Source: Membranipora membranacea (lineage: Eukaryota > Bryozoa > Gymnolaemata > Cheilostomatida > Membraniporidae). Taken from it: DNA of 64,000 bases. Below are positions 38,801-47,400 of this stretch, in pieces. The stretch's first letter is position 1, and each line of letters starts with the position of its first letter. Under the pieces are notes generated by a model that saw nothing but the letters and a program-made list of their open reading frames with translations, had not been told where the DNA came from and did no database searches. Where the stretch lies: assembly GCA_914767715.1 (NCBI GenBank), contig OU612071.1:17232948-17296947 (forward strand), written 5' to 3'. The translations under genes were made by a program, and so were the position numbers.

Positions 38801-40660
38801 ATATAGCCCAAACTCTGCTTAGTGTTTGTATGTATTGAATGGAAAGCAGAGTGGTACCGATTAGGGAAACTTATTATTCTGCGCTTTAAGCAGTCTCTTC
38901 TTGATAGAAAACTGTGAGGGCCCATGTACAAACTATGCTATGTGTTTATACATGTATATAACATGAACAAACAAATAATAGCTTTGACTTGAGATTCTGT
39001 GACCTGTGTACCTGTATGCCACATTATCCACCATTGGCGGTTGGTTGTTCAACATTACTGTGCAGTGTACTTTAAGTGAATCTCCGCTTGCCGTGCATTA
39101 CAGATTATGCTACTTGATAACTTCCTAAATAACTCTTTATATCATCATCATCATGCTTAATTAGGAAGCCCAATCTCCTGTTTTGAGGGTTTTGAGGGTT
39201 ATGGCTACCGTCATGTACCATCCTTGAATGAGCATCATTAATTAAATCCTGCAAAAATCTTTCTGTAATGTAAAGTAGAATTTTTTATAAAGATCAGTTG
39301 CTAGCGGCATTTTGAATGGAGTCGTCGCAATTTGGATTTTACCTGGCAGCTTGCTGCTAGGGTCATGTATATTGTTTCTGAATAAAACCGGAAAACTGCC
39401 AACAACACAAATTGTCGGAGTATCTTACAATTTTACAAAGTCTGTTCAGGAATATGTATAGCAAAAATATTCTAGCTAGCTAGTCAGTCCAATAGTCCAG
39501 TCAGCTCAGGCAGCGTGTCCCTGATTTATGTTCCTTTCACTGCAAGCTGTTTTGATTAGCTACTAGGCAACAGTGTCACATGTTCAATTCACCGGGCTTT
39601 TGATTGGCTTGTCCAGCTCAAGGTCAAAAGTCAAACTCTGTATGTGCCGTAATTCCTCACTTATAAGACACCTCCCTTGGGAAAAGTAAAAATGCTCCAG
39701 TTATAAAGCACCCATGTCAAAAAAAATCTGGTCTTGTTTGGGATTCAAACCCGCAACATTCCTAATAAACAGTGATCACTAGGCAGACACTTTACACACT
39801 GAGCTATTCAGCCTGGCTTTAAAAGCTGTGCTTTGATACGCGAGTTATAGGTGAGGAATTACAGTAGTAAGCTACACCCAGTCCCCATGACTTGAACACA
39901 GTAATCACGGATTTTCATTCATCCACTGAGAAGAGCTATATCTAAATGGCATTAAATTTAAATTGGAATACACACTGCTCAGAACATCAACAATTCTTAT
40001 ATGAGAATGTCCATCAACAATGTGGTGTTGAGCTCTTTGACATTATAGATCCAGGAACAAACAAGAGAGTCCAGTATAAAAAGTACTCGGGAAGCTCTTA
40101 GTGAGTGTATAAGTAACCCTCAATATGGACAGAACTCCATTACTATGAACACGTTCACACACGGCAGGAAGCTATACCTGTATCCTAGAGTCAACATGAG
40201 AACAGACATTCCAGCTGAGACCATCACTGAGGCTAATCAGCAGCTACCATCTGAGAATGAGAGAACAACTAAACTCGTCTGGGAAACTGGTCAGTCATCA
40301 TTAACAACTTTTAAATACAATGACTGGTGTATTATCAGAGCAGTAAGCAGACCTGATAAAGGGAAATAACAATAATCACCAAGTGTTGGATAAAAATGTT
40401 TAGGCTCCCACAATCAACCCAGAAACATGTGTTTTGATTTGGTCAAAGGAAGAGTAGACGTTGGAGGTGGTTAATGAAGAAGGAGTAATGAAGAATATGA
40501 AACAAAGGCATTGAATCATCTTAAGCATACTGATACACTTTTCTTATTTCTACCCATAGATGTTGAGGATGTAGAAAGGTGTGCAGGCTATGAGAAATTA
40601 CCAAGCACACGAAAGTGCTTCAGAGTAGAAAAGAATGTACAGAACCCAAACCAGCTATAA
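20521..40660 (+). CDS. LRR-Roc-COR protein fused to a caspase (5' end not found)
   Basis: Fourteen exons join in one frame: 20521-20825, 21672-21773, 23441-23575, 23799-23942, 24136-24279, 33501-35461, 35968-36134, 36281-36463, 36703-36946, 37149-37382, 37690-37797, 38368-38477, 40049-40289, 40560-40660. The sum is 4,179 bases, 1,392 residues plus TAA. Domains, counted from the first visible residue: unknown helical segment 1-105; leucine-rich repeats about 110-340; Roc GTPase about 370-520 (GRRMAGKS 379-386, DFGG 436-439, THQD 505-508); COR about 600-930; linker; caspase 987-1330 (His1082, Cys1126, p10 Arg1248). Roc-COR is a GTP-regulated dimerisation switch; caspases are Cys proteases of cell death and inflammation. 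An intracellular sensor-switch-protease role is inferred. The start exon is missing. Confidence 0.85.
20886..21270. mobile_element. 385-bp TIR element, copy A (in intron)
   Basis: Bounded by TTAAAGGGCAACCAAGG and CCTGGTTGCCCTTTAA, it is the same length as and highly similar throughout to copy B at 30548-30932. No open frame, so non-autonomous (MITE). It lies between the first two visible exons of the ROCO-caspase gene. Confidence 0.85.
21672..21773 (+). CDS. ROCO-caspase exon 2: leucine-rich repeat
   Basis: The acceptor is TTTTTAG and the donor AAG|GTATAG. It supplies LLKFLDQFLSLEELHLEGL, an LxxLxL core of a leucine-rich repeat. Entry and exit phases are both 2, so it can be spliced to any of the following repeat exons without a frame change. 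Confidence 0.75.
21774..23440. other. Intron, no feature recognised
   Basis: 1.67-kb intron of the ROCO-caspase gene. AT-rich with poly-T and poly-A runs. No further repeat exon with the LPxLxxLDI pattern is visible. Confidence 0.5.
23441..23575 (+). CDS. ROCO-caspase exon 3: leucine-rich repeat pair
   Basis: The acceptor is ATTCCAG and the donor GG|GTATGT. It encodes LQLPSLKKLDIIENNSL, then LNGLPQLKELNLSWSEFPEG: one inter-repeat half and one LxxLxLS-x-FPEG unit. Phase 2 to phase 2, like its neighbours. Confidence 0.85.
23799..23942 (+). CDS. ROCO-caspase exon 4: leucine-rich repeat pair
   Basis: The acceptor is CTGTCTAG and the donor GG|GTATGTC. It encodes LQLPVLEKLDISRSWL, then LLQLKELNISLCGLSMLPEG. 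Forty-eight codons, aligning residue for residue with the next exon, so the two are products of exon duplication. Confidence 0.85.
24136..24279 (+). CDS. ROCO-caspase exon 5: leucine-rich repeat pair
   Basis: The acceptor is CCTTCCAG and the donor GG|GTAGGT. It encodes LLLPSLETLNASGNAL, then LKLLKDLNISRCGLSEFPEG. The length of 144 bases and the phase are the same as in exon 4. The next exon lies 9.2 kb away but continues phase (GG + G) and repeat pattern. Confidence 0.85.
25425..25580 (+). pseudogene. LINE reverse transcriptase fragment
   Basis: The plus strand reads SRNLDAGKQTEALIFDLFRA followed by HDKVNHQKVPTNL. This is the palm start of non-LTR reverse transcriptases, where a catalytic-Asp strand (IFDLFRAHDKV, usually LDFSKAFDKV) precedes H-x-x-L. 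It is a fragment only, ending in non-coding sequence. Confidence 0.5.
25725..25832 (+). repeat. 108-bp direct repeat, left copy
   Basis: Starts AGAAATGTAACCAACACAAC and runs to AACCTCCCT; nearly identical to 32911-33019 in the same orientation. It adjoins the left minisatellite array. Confidence 0.85.
25850..26130. repeat. Minisatellite array, left (CCAAACTTGG type)
   Basis: Tandem units around AAACTTGGCCCC. The first three are 13-17 bases (GAGCCAAACTTGG); the rest are about 20 bases with variable middles such as GATTAGTAA or ATGCAATGA. This is the reverse complement of the array at 31940-32895, with the short units again next to the 108-bp repeat. Confidence 0.85.
26585..27150. repeat. Degenerate tandem repeat, period about 80 bp
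   Basis: About seven units recur in order: a CTGCTAT / CTGCTTTCAGCTTATCTAC segment, a TGTGATACC or equivalent, a CCACTCC / CTCTCATAGG segment, and GATAGCGATTGATGG or a variant. Lengths vary by a few bases. It has no coding capacity. Confidence 0.55.
28790..31255 (-). pseudogene. RTE-like LINE remnant, endonuclease plus reverse transcriptase
   Basis: From 31255 leftwards the minus strand encodes an AP-endonuclease start (ASWNIRTMLD, RPERRSAIIVQKL, IDVGALSEVCF), then, after an inserted 385-bp element, PLNKHRYFTIIAVYAST and MLPGEFNARVG. Next come reverse-transcriptase pieces FRVESGVKQGCVLAPTLFSI and FGLKINIKKTEVMYQPPPG, SRFKYLGTSVTNN. This motif series is the one in animal LINEs often mis-annotated as craniofacial development protein 2. 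Stops and frameshifts are many. Orientation is opposite to the host gene. Confidence 0.8.
30548..30932. mobile_element. 385-bp TIR element, copy B (inside LINE)
   Basis: Starts TTAAAGGGCAACCAAGG and ends CCTTGGTTGCCCTTTAA. It interrupts the endonuclease frame cleanly between the codons for about PVNDHP and KLPLNKHRY, so it inserted after the LINE. Copy A is at 20886-21270. Confidence 0.9.
31940..32895. repeat. Minisatellite array, right (GGGGCCAAGTTT type)
   Basis: About 35 units of roughly 20 bases (GGGGCCAAGTTTTACTAATT and variants) occupy 31940-32665. They are followed by about 15 units of 15 bases (GGGCCAAGTTTGGCTC) to 32895. It is open in several frames, giving repeated GPSF or ARAKFGSG peptides, but these are by-products of the repeat. 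Confidence 0.9.
32911..33019 (+). repeat. 108-bp direct repeat, right copy
   Basis: Nearly identical to 25725-25832, same orientation. Although the two arrays are inverted relative to each other, this flank is not. Confidence 0.85.
33501..35461 (+). CDS. ROCO-caspase exon 6: last LRRs, Roc GTPase and COR
   Basis: The acceptor is TTTGTTTTAG and the donor CAT|GTGAGT; 653 codons. It opens with LQCLRHLETLRLVQNNITEI and KLEYVHLQGN repeats. The Roc GTPase then shows the P-loop GRRMAGKSS, switch-2 DFGGDEVY and G4 THQD. COR features follow: ILTYMKRSGDILWYH, NMPKVTEVINKLFNH and LLKKFQLIYG. The C-terminal COR part has a Cys/His cluster (QCAHCTL ... VPCQQHHPH ... WLVHP) like that in MFHAS1-type invertebrate ROCO proteins. 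P-loop and Mg-contacting residues look intact, so GTP binding is expected. Confidence 0.9.
35968..36134 (+). CDS. ROCO-caspase exon 7: linker
   Basis: The acceptor is TTTACCAG and the donor AAA|GTAAAC. 55 codons of charged, probably helical linker (TDERDNYMSYVRKFKPTEGD) between COR and caspase, playing the place of a short caspase prodomain. No CARD or DED visible. Confidence 0.75.
36281..36463 (+). CDS. ROCO-caspase exon 8: caspase p20, first part
   Basis: The acceptor is GAATTATAG and the donor CAG|GTATTG. Encodes YRMTEIRGRVLIINN, the classic start of the caspase large subunit (Y-x-M-x-x-x-x-R-G-x-x-L-I-I-N-N), then ERVGSEYDYDNIERMFRKFG. The Arg before V-G-S matches the S1-pocket Arg of the R-x-G-T/S-x-x-D motif. 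Confidence 0.9.
36703..36946 (+). CDS. ROCO-caspase exon 9: caspase p20 active site
   Basis: The acceptor is TTCATTGTAG and the donor GGAG|GTAAGA. Encodes FALVIMSHGGNGTIAGSDG, with the catalytic His, and SMAGKPKLVISQACSGG, with the nucleophile Cys. The pentapeptide is QACSG; most active caspases have QACRG, QACQG or QACGG. Gln and Cys are kept. Confidence 0.9.
37149..37382 (+). CDS. ROCO-caspase exon 10: Ser/Thr/Pro-rich inter-subunit insert
   Basis: The acceptor is TTTCAAG (weak polypyrimidine) and the donor CAT|GTAATA (weaker than the others). It keeps frame with both neighbours. Its 78 residues, rich in Ser, Asp, Pro and Thr (HPCPPHSDSSTESDTEPPTK), form a low-complexity insert between p20 and p10. 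Several Asp residues could be processing sites. An upstream Met frame from 37121 is not used because it breaks phase. Confidence 0.6.
37690..37797 (+). CDS. ROCO-caspase exon 11: linker to p10
   Basis: The acceptor is TTTGTATAG and the donor GACG|GTCTGT, a weak donor. 35 codons ending HLTSDDLLVMKPSFDGN across the junction, the position of the DFL-x-x-Y-S-T-x-x-G strand that begins the caspase small subunit. Confidence 0.65.
38175..38195. repeat. Poly-C tract (21 bp)
   Basis: An uninterrupted run of 21 C within the intron between exons 11 and 12. Likely length-variable; exact length could be an assembly artefact. Confidence 0.9.
38368..38477 (+). CDS. ROCO-caspase exon 12: caspase p10, first part
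   Basis: The acceptor is TTGCTTGCAG and the donor ATA|GTGAGT. Encodes NCSLRYPKVGSPFIRILV, equivalent to the S-W-R-N-x-x-x-G-S-W/F segment; its Arg is the p10 S1/S3-contacting residue. Then AFNKLAGRKDLVRLGEI, the helix of the small subunit. Confidence 0.85.
38478..40048. other. Intron with a TIR element and tRNA-like sequence
   Basis: 1.57-kb intron between the two p10 exons. Apart from the element at 39648-39863, no feature is recognised. Confidence 0.6.
39648..39863. mobile_element. Short TIR element containing tRNA-like sequence
   Basis: Imperfect terminal inverted repeats (GTAATTCCTCACTTATAAG and its inverse CTCGTATAGGT-type copy, GTGAGGAATTAC) enclose a minus-strand stretch with an A-box-like TAGCTCAGTGTGTAAAG and a B-box-like GGTTTGAATCCCAA. 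It could be a tRNA-derived SINE inside a MITE, or a degenerate tRNA relic. No complete cloverleaf. Confidence 0.5.
40049..40289 (+). CDS. ROCO-caspase exon 13: caspase p10 C-terminus
   Basis: The acceptor is GACATTATAG and the donor CTG|GTCAGT. Encodes SECISNPQYGQNSITMNTFT then HGRKLYLYP, matching the Q-x-P-x-x-x-S-T-L-x-K-K-L-Y-F-x-P end of the caspase fold. About 35 further residues extend past the fold. Confidence 0.8.
40560..40660 (+). CDS. ROCO-caspase exon 14: C-terminal tail and stop
   Basis: The acceptor is CTACCCATAG. Encodes a short charged tail (DVEDVERCAGYEKLPSTRK ...) of 33 residues, ending QNPNQL-TAA at 40658-40660. Beyond the caspase fold; no known domain. A splice to a different last exon cannot be excluded. 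Confidence 0.65.
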
Positions 40661-41897
40661 GGGATTGATGAGTGGAAATGTAATAGTGTTATCGATCAAA
40701 AATTTGAAAAATACTATTCATTCAATTTACTAACTGTTCATCAACATATTCGACTCATCTTATAGCATTCTAGTAATTTGCATAACCTGGACAAAAGCAG
40801 ATTTTCTGGTTGACTAAAGATTGGGACTTATAGCACAAGCACAGTATTCCTCAGCAAGATGGTAGTCTATTGCACTGAATCATCAGAGTTTGATTAACAT
40901 TAAATTCCTCTCCGAAGAAAAAGCAAGATGCAATTTACCTAGCAAGATCTTACATGAGTAAATGTTGTCTGATGATGCTTGCTGGATTGAGCAGTGAAAA
41001 ATGCTTCTCTTTTAAATGTTCAACTCCTTTCACACATTGCCTTGAGTTCCTGTGTGCAGAAGAACAGCAAACATTCATCGTCCTGATATTAATCTAGGTA
41101 CGGTGTTACTCCTACATTTCATGAAGTTTTTGCTGATCATTGTGGTATCAACCTTGGAATTTGTAGTTAGATATATCTGTTAACTGGAATGTCTGCTTAT
41201 TTCCCACCTCAATCCTACTTTTAGAATATAATTTTTTACAGATTCTTGAGATAAATGGACTAATCCTGCTGGTATATACTGACGATCTGCAACCTGCAAA
41301 CACAATGTCATCAGAGTCGACATTGTGATGTACATAGTGCTTATCACTCCAATAGTAGAGTATCATTATTTTTAACTAGTGCATATTTATATCATGGTGA
41401 TTATGTGTGGCTCACCAATATTTATAGTATTATCACATTTTACTTTAATATCTGTTTATCAGGCAATGGATCAGTACTATGATGGGTTATCTTCATAGTC
41501 ATCTTCCACACGCCTTGATGGCCGCGGCAAAAACCACCATTGTCATAAGCAATGGTATAGTGTTTAATACCACAATCATAACTATATCAGTAGATTTAGC
41601 TTTTCACCTATCTTTCATATCAACAGGTAGCTGCCTTTTACAAATTTTGGCAGCATGATGACTTTTCAATCATCAGACGCTCCGTGCTGAGCTGATTACA
41701 AAACTTTGTAGTAGTTTAGCCTTTTGATAACATTATTATGAACACATTTAAGACCATTCCTCTTATCTATATTCATATTAGCTATCTGGCAAAGGATCAA
41801 TACTTTGATGGGTTATCTATCGTCATCCTCATGGCTGTATCAGAATCAGACGTGGGGTTTTGTTGGCAACGGCTCATTACTGTACTTTATCTAATGG
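40661..41897. other. Intergenic, 3' of the ROCO-caspase gene
   Basis: No gene seen. Presumably contains the 3' untranslated region; an ATTAAA near 40890 could serve as a variant poly(A) signal but is not distinctive. Confidence 0.4.
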
Positions 41898-42012
41898 CTG
41901 GTTCACATTGTCCCAGATGACACTAGGATGCCATCCCAGATGCTTATCCCAGATGGTCCCAGTCACGTTATAAAATTCATCCCAGGTAGCCATCCCAGTC
42001 AATGTGAACCAG
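41898..42012. mobile_element. 115-bp TIR element (MITE)
   Basis: Exact 13-base terminal inverted repeats CTGGTTCACATTG and CAATGTGAACCAG. The interior has repeated CATCCCAG / TCCCAGATG motifs. Non-coding. Confidence 0.7.
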
Positions 42013-44127
42013 AAAATGACACAATCCCAGACTGTCTGGGTCCGACGGGGATTGCATCGGGAAAGTTTGATGTTTACTATTATTAACGTTTTGTTTACAA
42101 AGTGTTCATGTTTTTCGCTCACCAATCTGTCGGTGTTATGTTGATTCAGAATATATACCAGAGTTGCTTCTTATAATATCATTCAGTACTCTGGCGCTGC
42201 AACAGTTTTTGACTTGCTTGGTGGTGTGACACTCCTGATTTCAACTTGTGCAGATTTTATTTACGCTAGCAGTAGTGTTTTATGCTTACTTGATATTGGC
42301 ATAATACAGCTCATTTAGCACTTCAACCACAAAAAATAAAAGTTTTTAGAAACACCACACCATTTTCAGTTGAGTAAAAGCAGGTAGTGACACAAGAGGC
42401 GTTGAATGAGTCCTAAACAATGTTTAAATTTTTTATGGTTGGTAAAGCGTTACTAAGGACGTGAAACTAGAATCTGCACAGATTGAGTGGCTCTGCAGAA
42501 ACAAGATGACGTGATTGGTCAATATCAGGAATGTTCAGTGTCATATTTCCGCACCAGCTGGTGCAATTTGGGAGTTGTGTATTACTCTGCCTATACCGTC
42601 AGCATGATTTGTAATAAAAACCGTTACAATGAGGATAAAAGCTGAAGTATTCTCAACAAGGTGTAATTTAGGTGCTATAGCTTGGCCTGCACCTAAATAA
42701 GAGTTTGCAGCCCACCAGGCAAAATACACAAATTAATTCACAATACCAATAATGTGGATATAATTAACTAGGACAAGAATTGAAAGAATGAGAAGCGCAT
42801 CGACACGCTGGGGTAGTTGCACTTGCACCAGCCGTGAGGAGGTTGTAGTAGAAGAGGCCTTCAAACAGCACTAGACTCTAGGTTTTTTGTGGATTCATGC
42901 GTGTGGTACAGTGGTTTGTGTATAACTGCTTGCTGTGCCTAGTATCGCTTGTACAAAACGATATAATCAGTATACATAAAACTATTTGTTGACGAGTATT
43001 ACTCAACCTCGTGGTTGAAGGGGACCATTAGGCCTACATACAATCTTTTGAGTTTGATAAGGAGTTTTTCATCATTGACAGTGTTCAAAAGCAGGCAACA
43101 GGCTTTATTACTAATGAAGACCATAATTTACATTCCTGTTATCTCAAAGGAAGGTCTCAGTTCCTGATGCTGAAGATGAGAACCAACAGATTTCTGCAGA
43201 GTTTACAGTTCTAAACAGTATAATATGACAGAGCCTTGCTTCCACAGCACTTTGTAATTTGCCTTTGACAAAATTGCCAAAATAAAATATCTATATCCAA
43301 ATTTAGAAAACCCTTTTAATCACTTTTCAGTTTTATCATAGCTTTTATTATAAATGAGTATAGAAATCTAGCTGTACATAACATACTATGTATATATGAA
43401 GCAATGTGAAAATTCGACCACATCAAGAAACCAACTCTTTAGAAAAGTTTTCGGCCTGTATCAACAAGAATAAAAAAGAAGATAAAATAGAGCCACGGCA
43501 GTTGAACTATAAACATCACATGAAAATTTCGTTTAAAAAATATGTTAATATTTTGGAAGTCTCTCTTTGAAGTTGGTTAAGTAGAAGTACTTGTGCGGAA
43601 CCATTATATAATAAAATATATCAAGGTGAAACAGGGCATGGGCATTAGTAAGCTGGAAAAAATAACGCGTGTTCAGCCTCGTAGTGTTTACCCAGTTTTT
43701 TGTCACTTAAATAGTAAGGGAACAAACCACCATAAAGGTAATTTGCAATTTTTGCCGCAGCATTGCATAAAAGGGCTAAAAACAGTCTGCATCAGTATAT
43801 TTAATCTAGTGAGACCAGGTCTGGTCCACTGTAGGATTGACCTTTCATATGACTTTGTAGTTGTGAAATTAGCAGAACTTATAGTCAGTCATTTTATTTT
43901 AGGCTAAGTTTTCTTTTGCGTCATATTTTTATCAAGCTAATCAAACTCTTTCTTCCTCCATCGGTGAAAAAGTCTTTCTTGTATCCATATATCTATCCCA
44001 TAAAGCGGCCATCACCTGAAACAATAACGACAGTAGCTTTAAAATTCTCCTATTTATATGCCTTAAAATACTGCTGCCACTCAGGCAAATTTGTGTTCAT
44101 TGAATTCTGTATAGCTGCAAGATAACT
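42013..44127. other. Intergenic between convergent genes, no gene seen
   Basis: Separates the 3' ends of the ROCO-caspase gene (plus) and innexin 1 (minus). Open frames such as 43593-43907 have no recognisable domain or splice context. Confidence 0.45.
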
Positions 44128-44309
44128 TATTGAGGCTTTAATCTCAGTATCATCACCTAATGGGCAAATAATTTGGGCAAACTGATCTTCAAAACCATGG
44201 TATGGTAGATAATTACGTAGATGATTAATATCATACCCTGATTTTGATGATCAGTTTGTGCAAATTAATTGCCCATTAGGTGACAATGCTGAGATTGCAG
44301 CCTCATAAT
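44128..44309. mobile_element. 182-bp foldback element at the innexin 1 3' end
   Basis: TTATTGAGGCTTTAATCTCA on the left matches, inverted, the right end (TGAGATTGCAGCCTCATAA). CACCTAATGGGCAAATAAT and its inverse lie inside, with a short centre near 44220. It lies 60 bases past the innexin stop, so probably within or at the end of its 3' untranslated region. Confidence 0.8.
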
Positions 44310-44368
44310 TTTAGTTTTGAGCTATACAAATATCAATAAGCACATTTGCCTGTGTGGCAGCAGGGGCT

Positions 44369-44419
44369 TTACCAGTAAATCTTTGTAATAAGTACAGTAA
44401 CAGTTTCCTCATCATCATC
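44369..44419 (-). CDS. Innexin 1 coding exon 9 (C-terminus)
   Basis: The acceptor is CATATAACAG. Encodes DDDEETVTVLITKIYW then TAA (44371-44369). The acidic tail is short compared with many innexins; the weak polypyrimidine tract leaves some doubt. Confidence 0.7.
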   Translation of the reverse strand, partial: DDDEETVTVLITKIYW

Positions 44420-47400
44420 CTGTTATATGGAAATATTTTTAGTTTAATTTGGATAATTCATTGAGCAGAGATATTGTAGACTTGCAGCAGTAGTGTAAGT
44501 TATATTAAATGTCTTGATTGACAGGCTCTATCAATAAAGGCTGGTCCACATACCTCTCCTACAACAGCATCATTGGTATTCTTTCCGATTTGTCTGAGGG
44601 TGAAAACACCGTCTAGTCTCAAAAAGTGCTCAACAAAGTGTGCCACATCCTGGAAAAAATGTTAGATGAAATAAAACGAGATAAAATGAGATGAAATGAA
44701 ATAAAATGAAAAGTTTGATGTGGGATGCGTATTATGACCATCTTATTTATAAGCATCAATCAACTAATAAGTTGCAGAGTTGTATGCCCATTGAAAAAGA
44801 GGGGACAAATCCAACACACGATGTTGCTGTGAATGAGTACAAAGAGAGTGAAATTAAGTATTTGTAGACTGTGTTCTAAGCTGTATGTCGGCACTTACAT
44901 GGTCTTTGTGGTAACGCCCCATTATTTTGAGGTATTTCTTAGTGTATGCTCTCTGTGAACTAGAGGAGGTAGCTGTAAAAAGCCACAGGATGAGTCCAAG
45001 AGTGGATAGCACTGCAACCAATAGCAGCCACCACCAAATTACCATGTAGACCTAAAAAATGTATGACAAAACACACACTGAACAATGCTCCCAGTCTTAG
45101 TATAGGACATGATGCTAGCTTGAAATATATGTTGTACATCACATTCAGGCTTTTACGCAGATAACTTTGAGGTATATTTCTTAATTTACCTCAATGAGAA
45201 GTTTGATGATTACATGATATGTTTAGTCTCAAGTCTCATAAGGTGTGTGAACTTGGTGTAAAATAAAGAGATCAGGGAAGTTGATGTGGCAAGAAATGCA
45301 TGCTTAAACTTATGATAGCCATTGCATCTGGCTATTCTAGTTGTCTATTTTGAGTATTTAGGAACAGAAACCTGCGTAATAAAACCAAGAGTATAGGCAG
45401 AAAGTTTAAACTATTACCTTCTCGTTGAAGAGGTTGACAGACAGTAAACACTGAACGGTGTATCTGTGGATATTCTGTCCAAGCCTGCGAATCTCAAATG
45501 AGCATATTGTAATTTGTGGGAAAACTGGAGAAGTCTGCCAGTCCAACCCTTTTGTCAAATCTCGGACAGAGGCGTAACCAAAGTTGGTATATCCATCACC
45601 TGTCGAGATAAACGCATCGGTGAAAAATGACAGACATAATATCGTAAGTGTGGCGTGAAAAAACAATTCTCTACTTCCTTACTCTGGTGATTGACCATTC
45701 TCTTTTGTAATTTTTGGTATTGTCTCTCTGCTCTACTATCCTACTGTCTCAATATCTCACAGGGCCGTGATATAAAAACATTGGTAAGGGAAGCAAAAGT
45801 GCGAGGCGAGTCCAAAGCATCACCAAGAGGGGTGCTGTAAGCTCTTCCCAAGCATTTTAAGCAAATTAGCCAATGGATTCTGACATTGATTATTGAATTA
45901 GAGTGTTTTTTTGGCCACTGTATTTAGCTTTCTAGGGGAGGCAGTGCCTCCCTACCTCCCATAGAACTACAGAGGAACTAGAATTCTAGAACTAGAATCT
46001 AGAACTAGAATATGGAAACTAGAACCTGGAATCTAGAATCTAGAACTAGAATCTAGAACTAAAATTCTATTTTTACGTTTTTGATATTGTATCTTTGTTC
46101 TACTAACCTACATTTCTCAACACTTCCAATAACTGATTGACCGAATCTAGACATAGTTTAACTCACCTAGAATGGCGTTTAGAAGGAAGATCTGTATGAC
46201 AGCGTTAGCGATGTACAACATCTTAGTGATCATGTACATGATAAACACATATTTACCAAATCTCTTCCCCATTGGCATTCGTCTCTATAAAGAAAAGAAA
46301 AGGATACAAAGCTGTGAGGTGAATGTTTGAGAATAGGGAAGGAAGATTGTAACATATATAAACGTATAAAATAAAAACTTGTTTCTGTAAAGAAACAAGG
46401 AAAGTTTTTTGTGTAGCACAATCACGTAATATATTCAAAGATCATGAAATCACAAATCAAAATGTTTTCAAGTATCATGAAGTCATAATTTTATAGGAGT
46501 CAGGAGTGGTCTGACGGTTAGGGGTAAGGACTTGTGATCTTATGATCCAGGTTCTATTTCCGGCACGGGCCGGCATATCTGATTTGGCACTGCAAAGCCA
46601 TTCATCCTGGCCAGGTCTGTTCGGATCAGGAACAAAAATACACTGCCTCTTCGATAAAGAGTAGCCGGTACCAGCAGGCAAGGGTATAGGGTAGGCCTAC
46701 TACCCCACACAAGCCACCTTAGCTTAAGGTGCCCATTAAATAGGGCGGTCAATAAGACCTGGGTATAGAAGAAGAAGAAAAAAAAACCCCATGACTTAGA
46801 AAAATGATTCTGTTATGCTGTGCGTGGATGATTAATTGCACAGCTACACTTACATTCTTGTAAGGTTGCCTGTAGTTGATGAAGCGGACCATGTTATTAG
46901 CTAGGTATGTTATCGATTCATCTCTAGTCTCGGGATTTAGGGACTCTGTGTCTCTGCAGATTTTGACAATGTCTTTAATGTTGTATCCGGAACCCTCAGC
47001 AGCAATATTCCAAAAGACCCCTAAAAATGATGGAATATATTATGTTAAATATATTATATTCATGTAGTATTACATATTATAATGACGCATGCGTAAAATG
47101 ATTGATTTTGTGTCAAACACAACTGTTTGTAGCAGTGTAAAGTCGTGTTTATAGATAAGATAAGTTCACTATTGGTTTGTTAATGATAGTTGTCCCCTCT
47201 CTCTAAATGTTAAAGCGTGTGTCTTTGAGAAAAAATATTCCATTGTGTAAACTGTAACTACATACATGATGTCTCAATTACCCATAGACAACCATCAACA
47301 AGTCACATAGACAACCATCAACAAGTGACTATCACATCATAGTTATTGTTATGTAGCTGTTTTACTTAGCCTACGAGCCTTATGAGCTAGCGAGAAGCAG

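Noticed and set aside
39700-39830. tRNA gene on the minus strand
   Set aside because: Internal promoter boxes are present but the stems do not pair into a cloverleaf; treated as tRNA-derived repeat.
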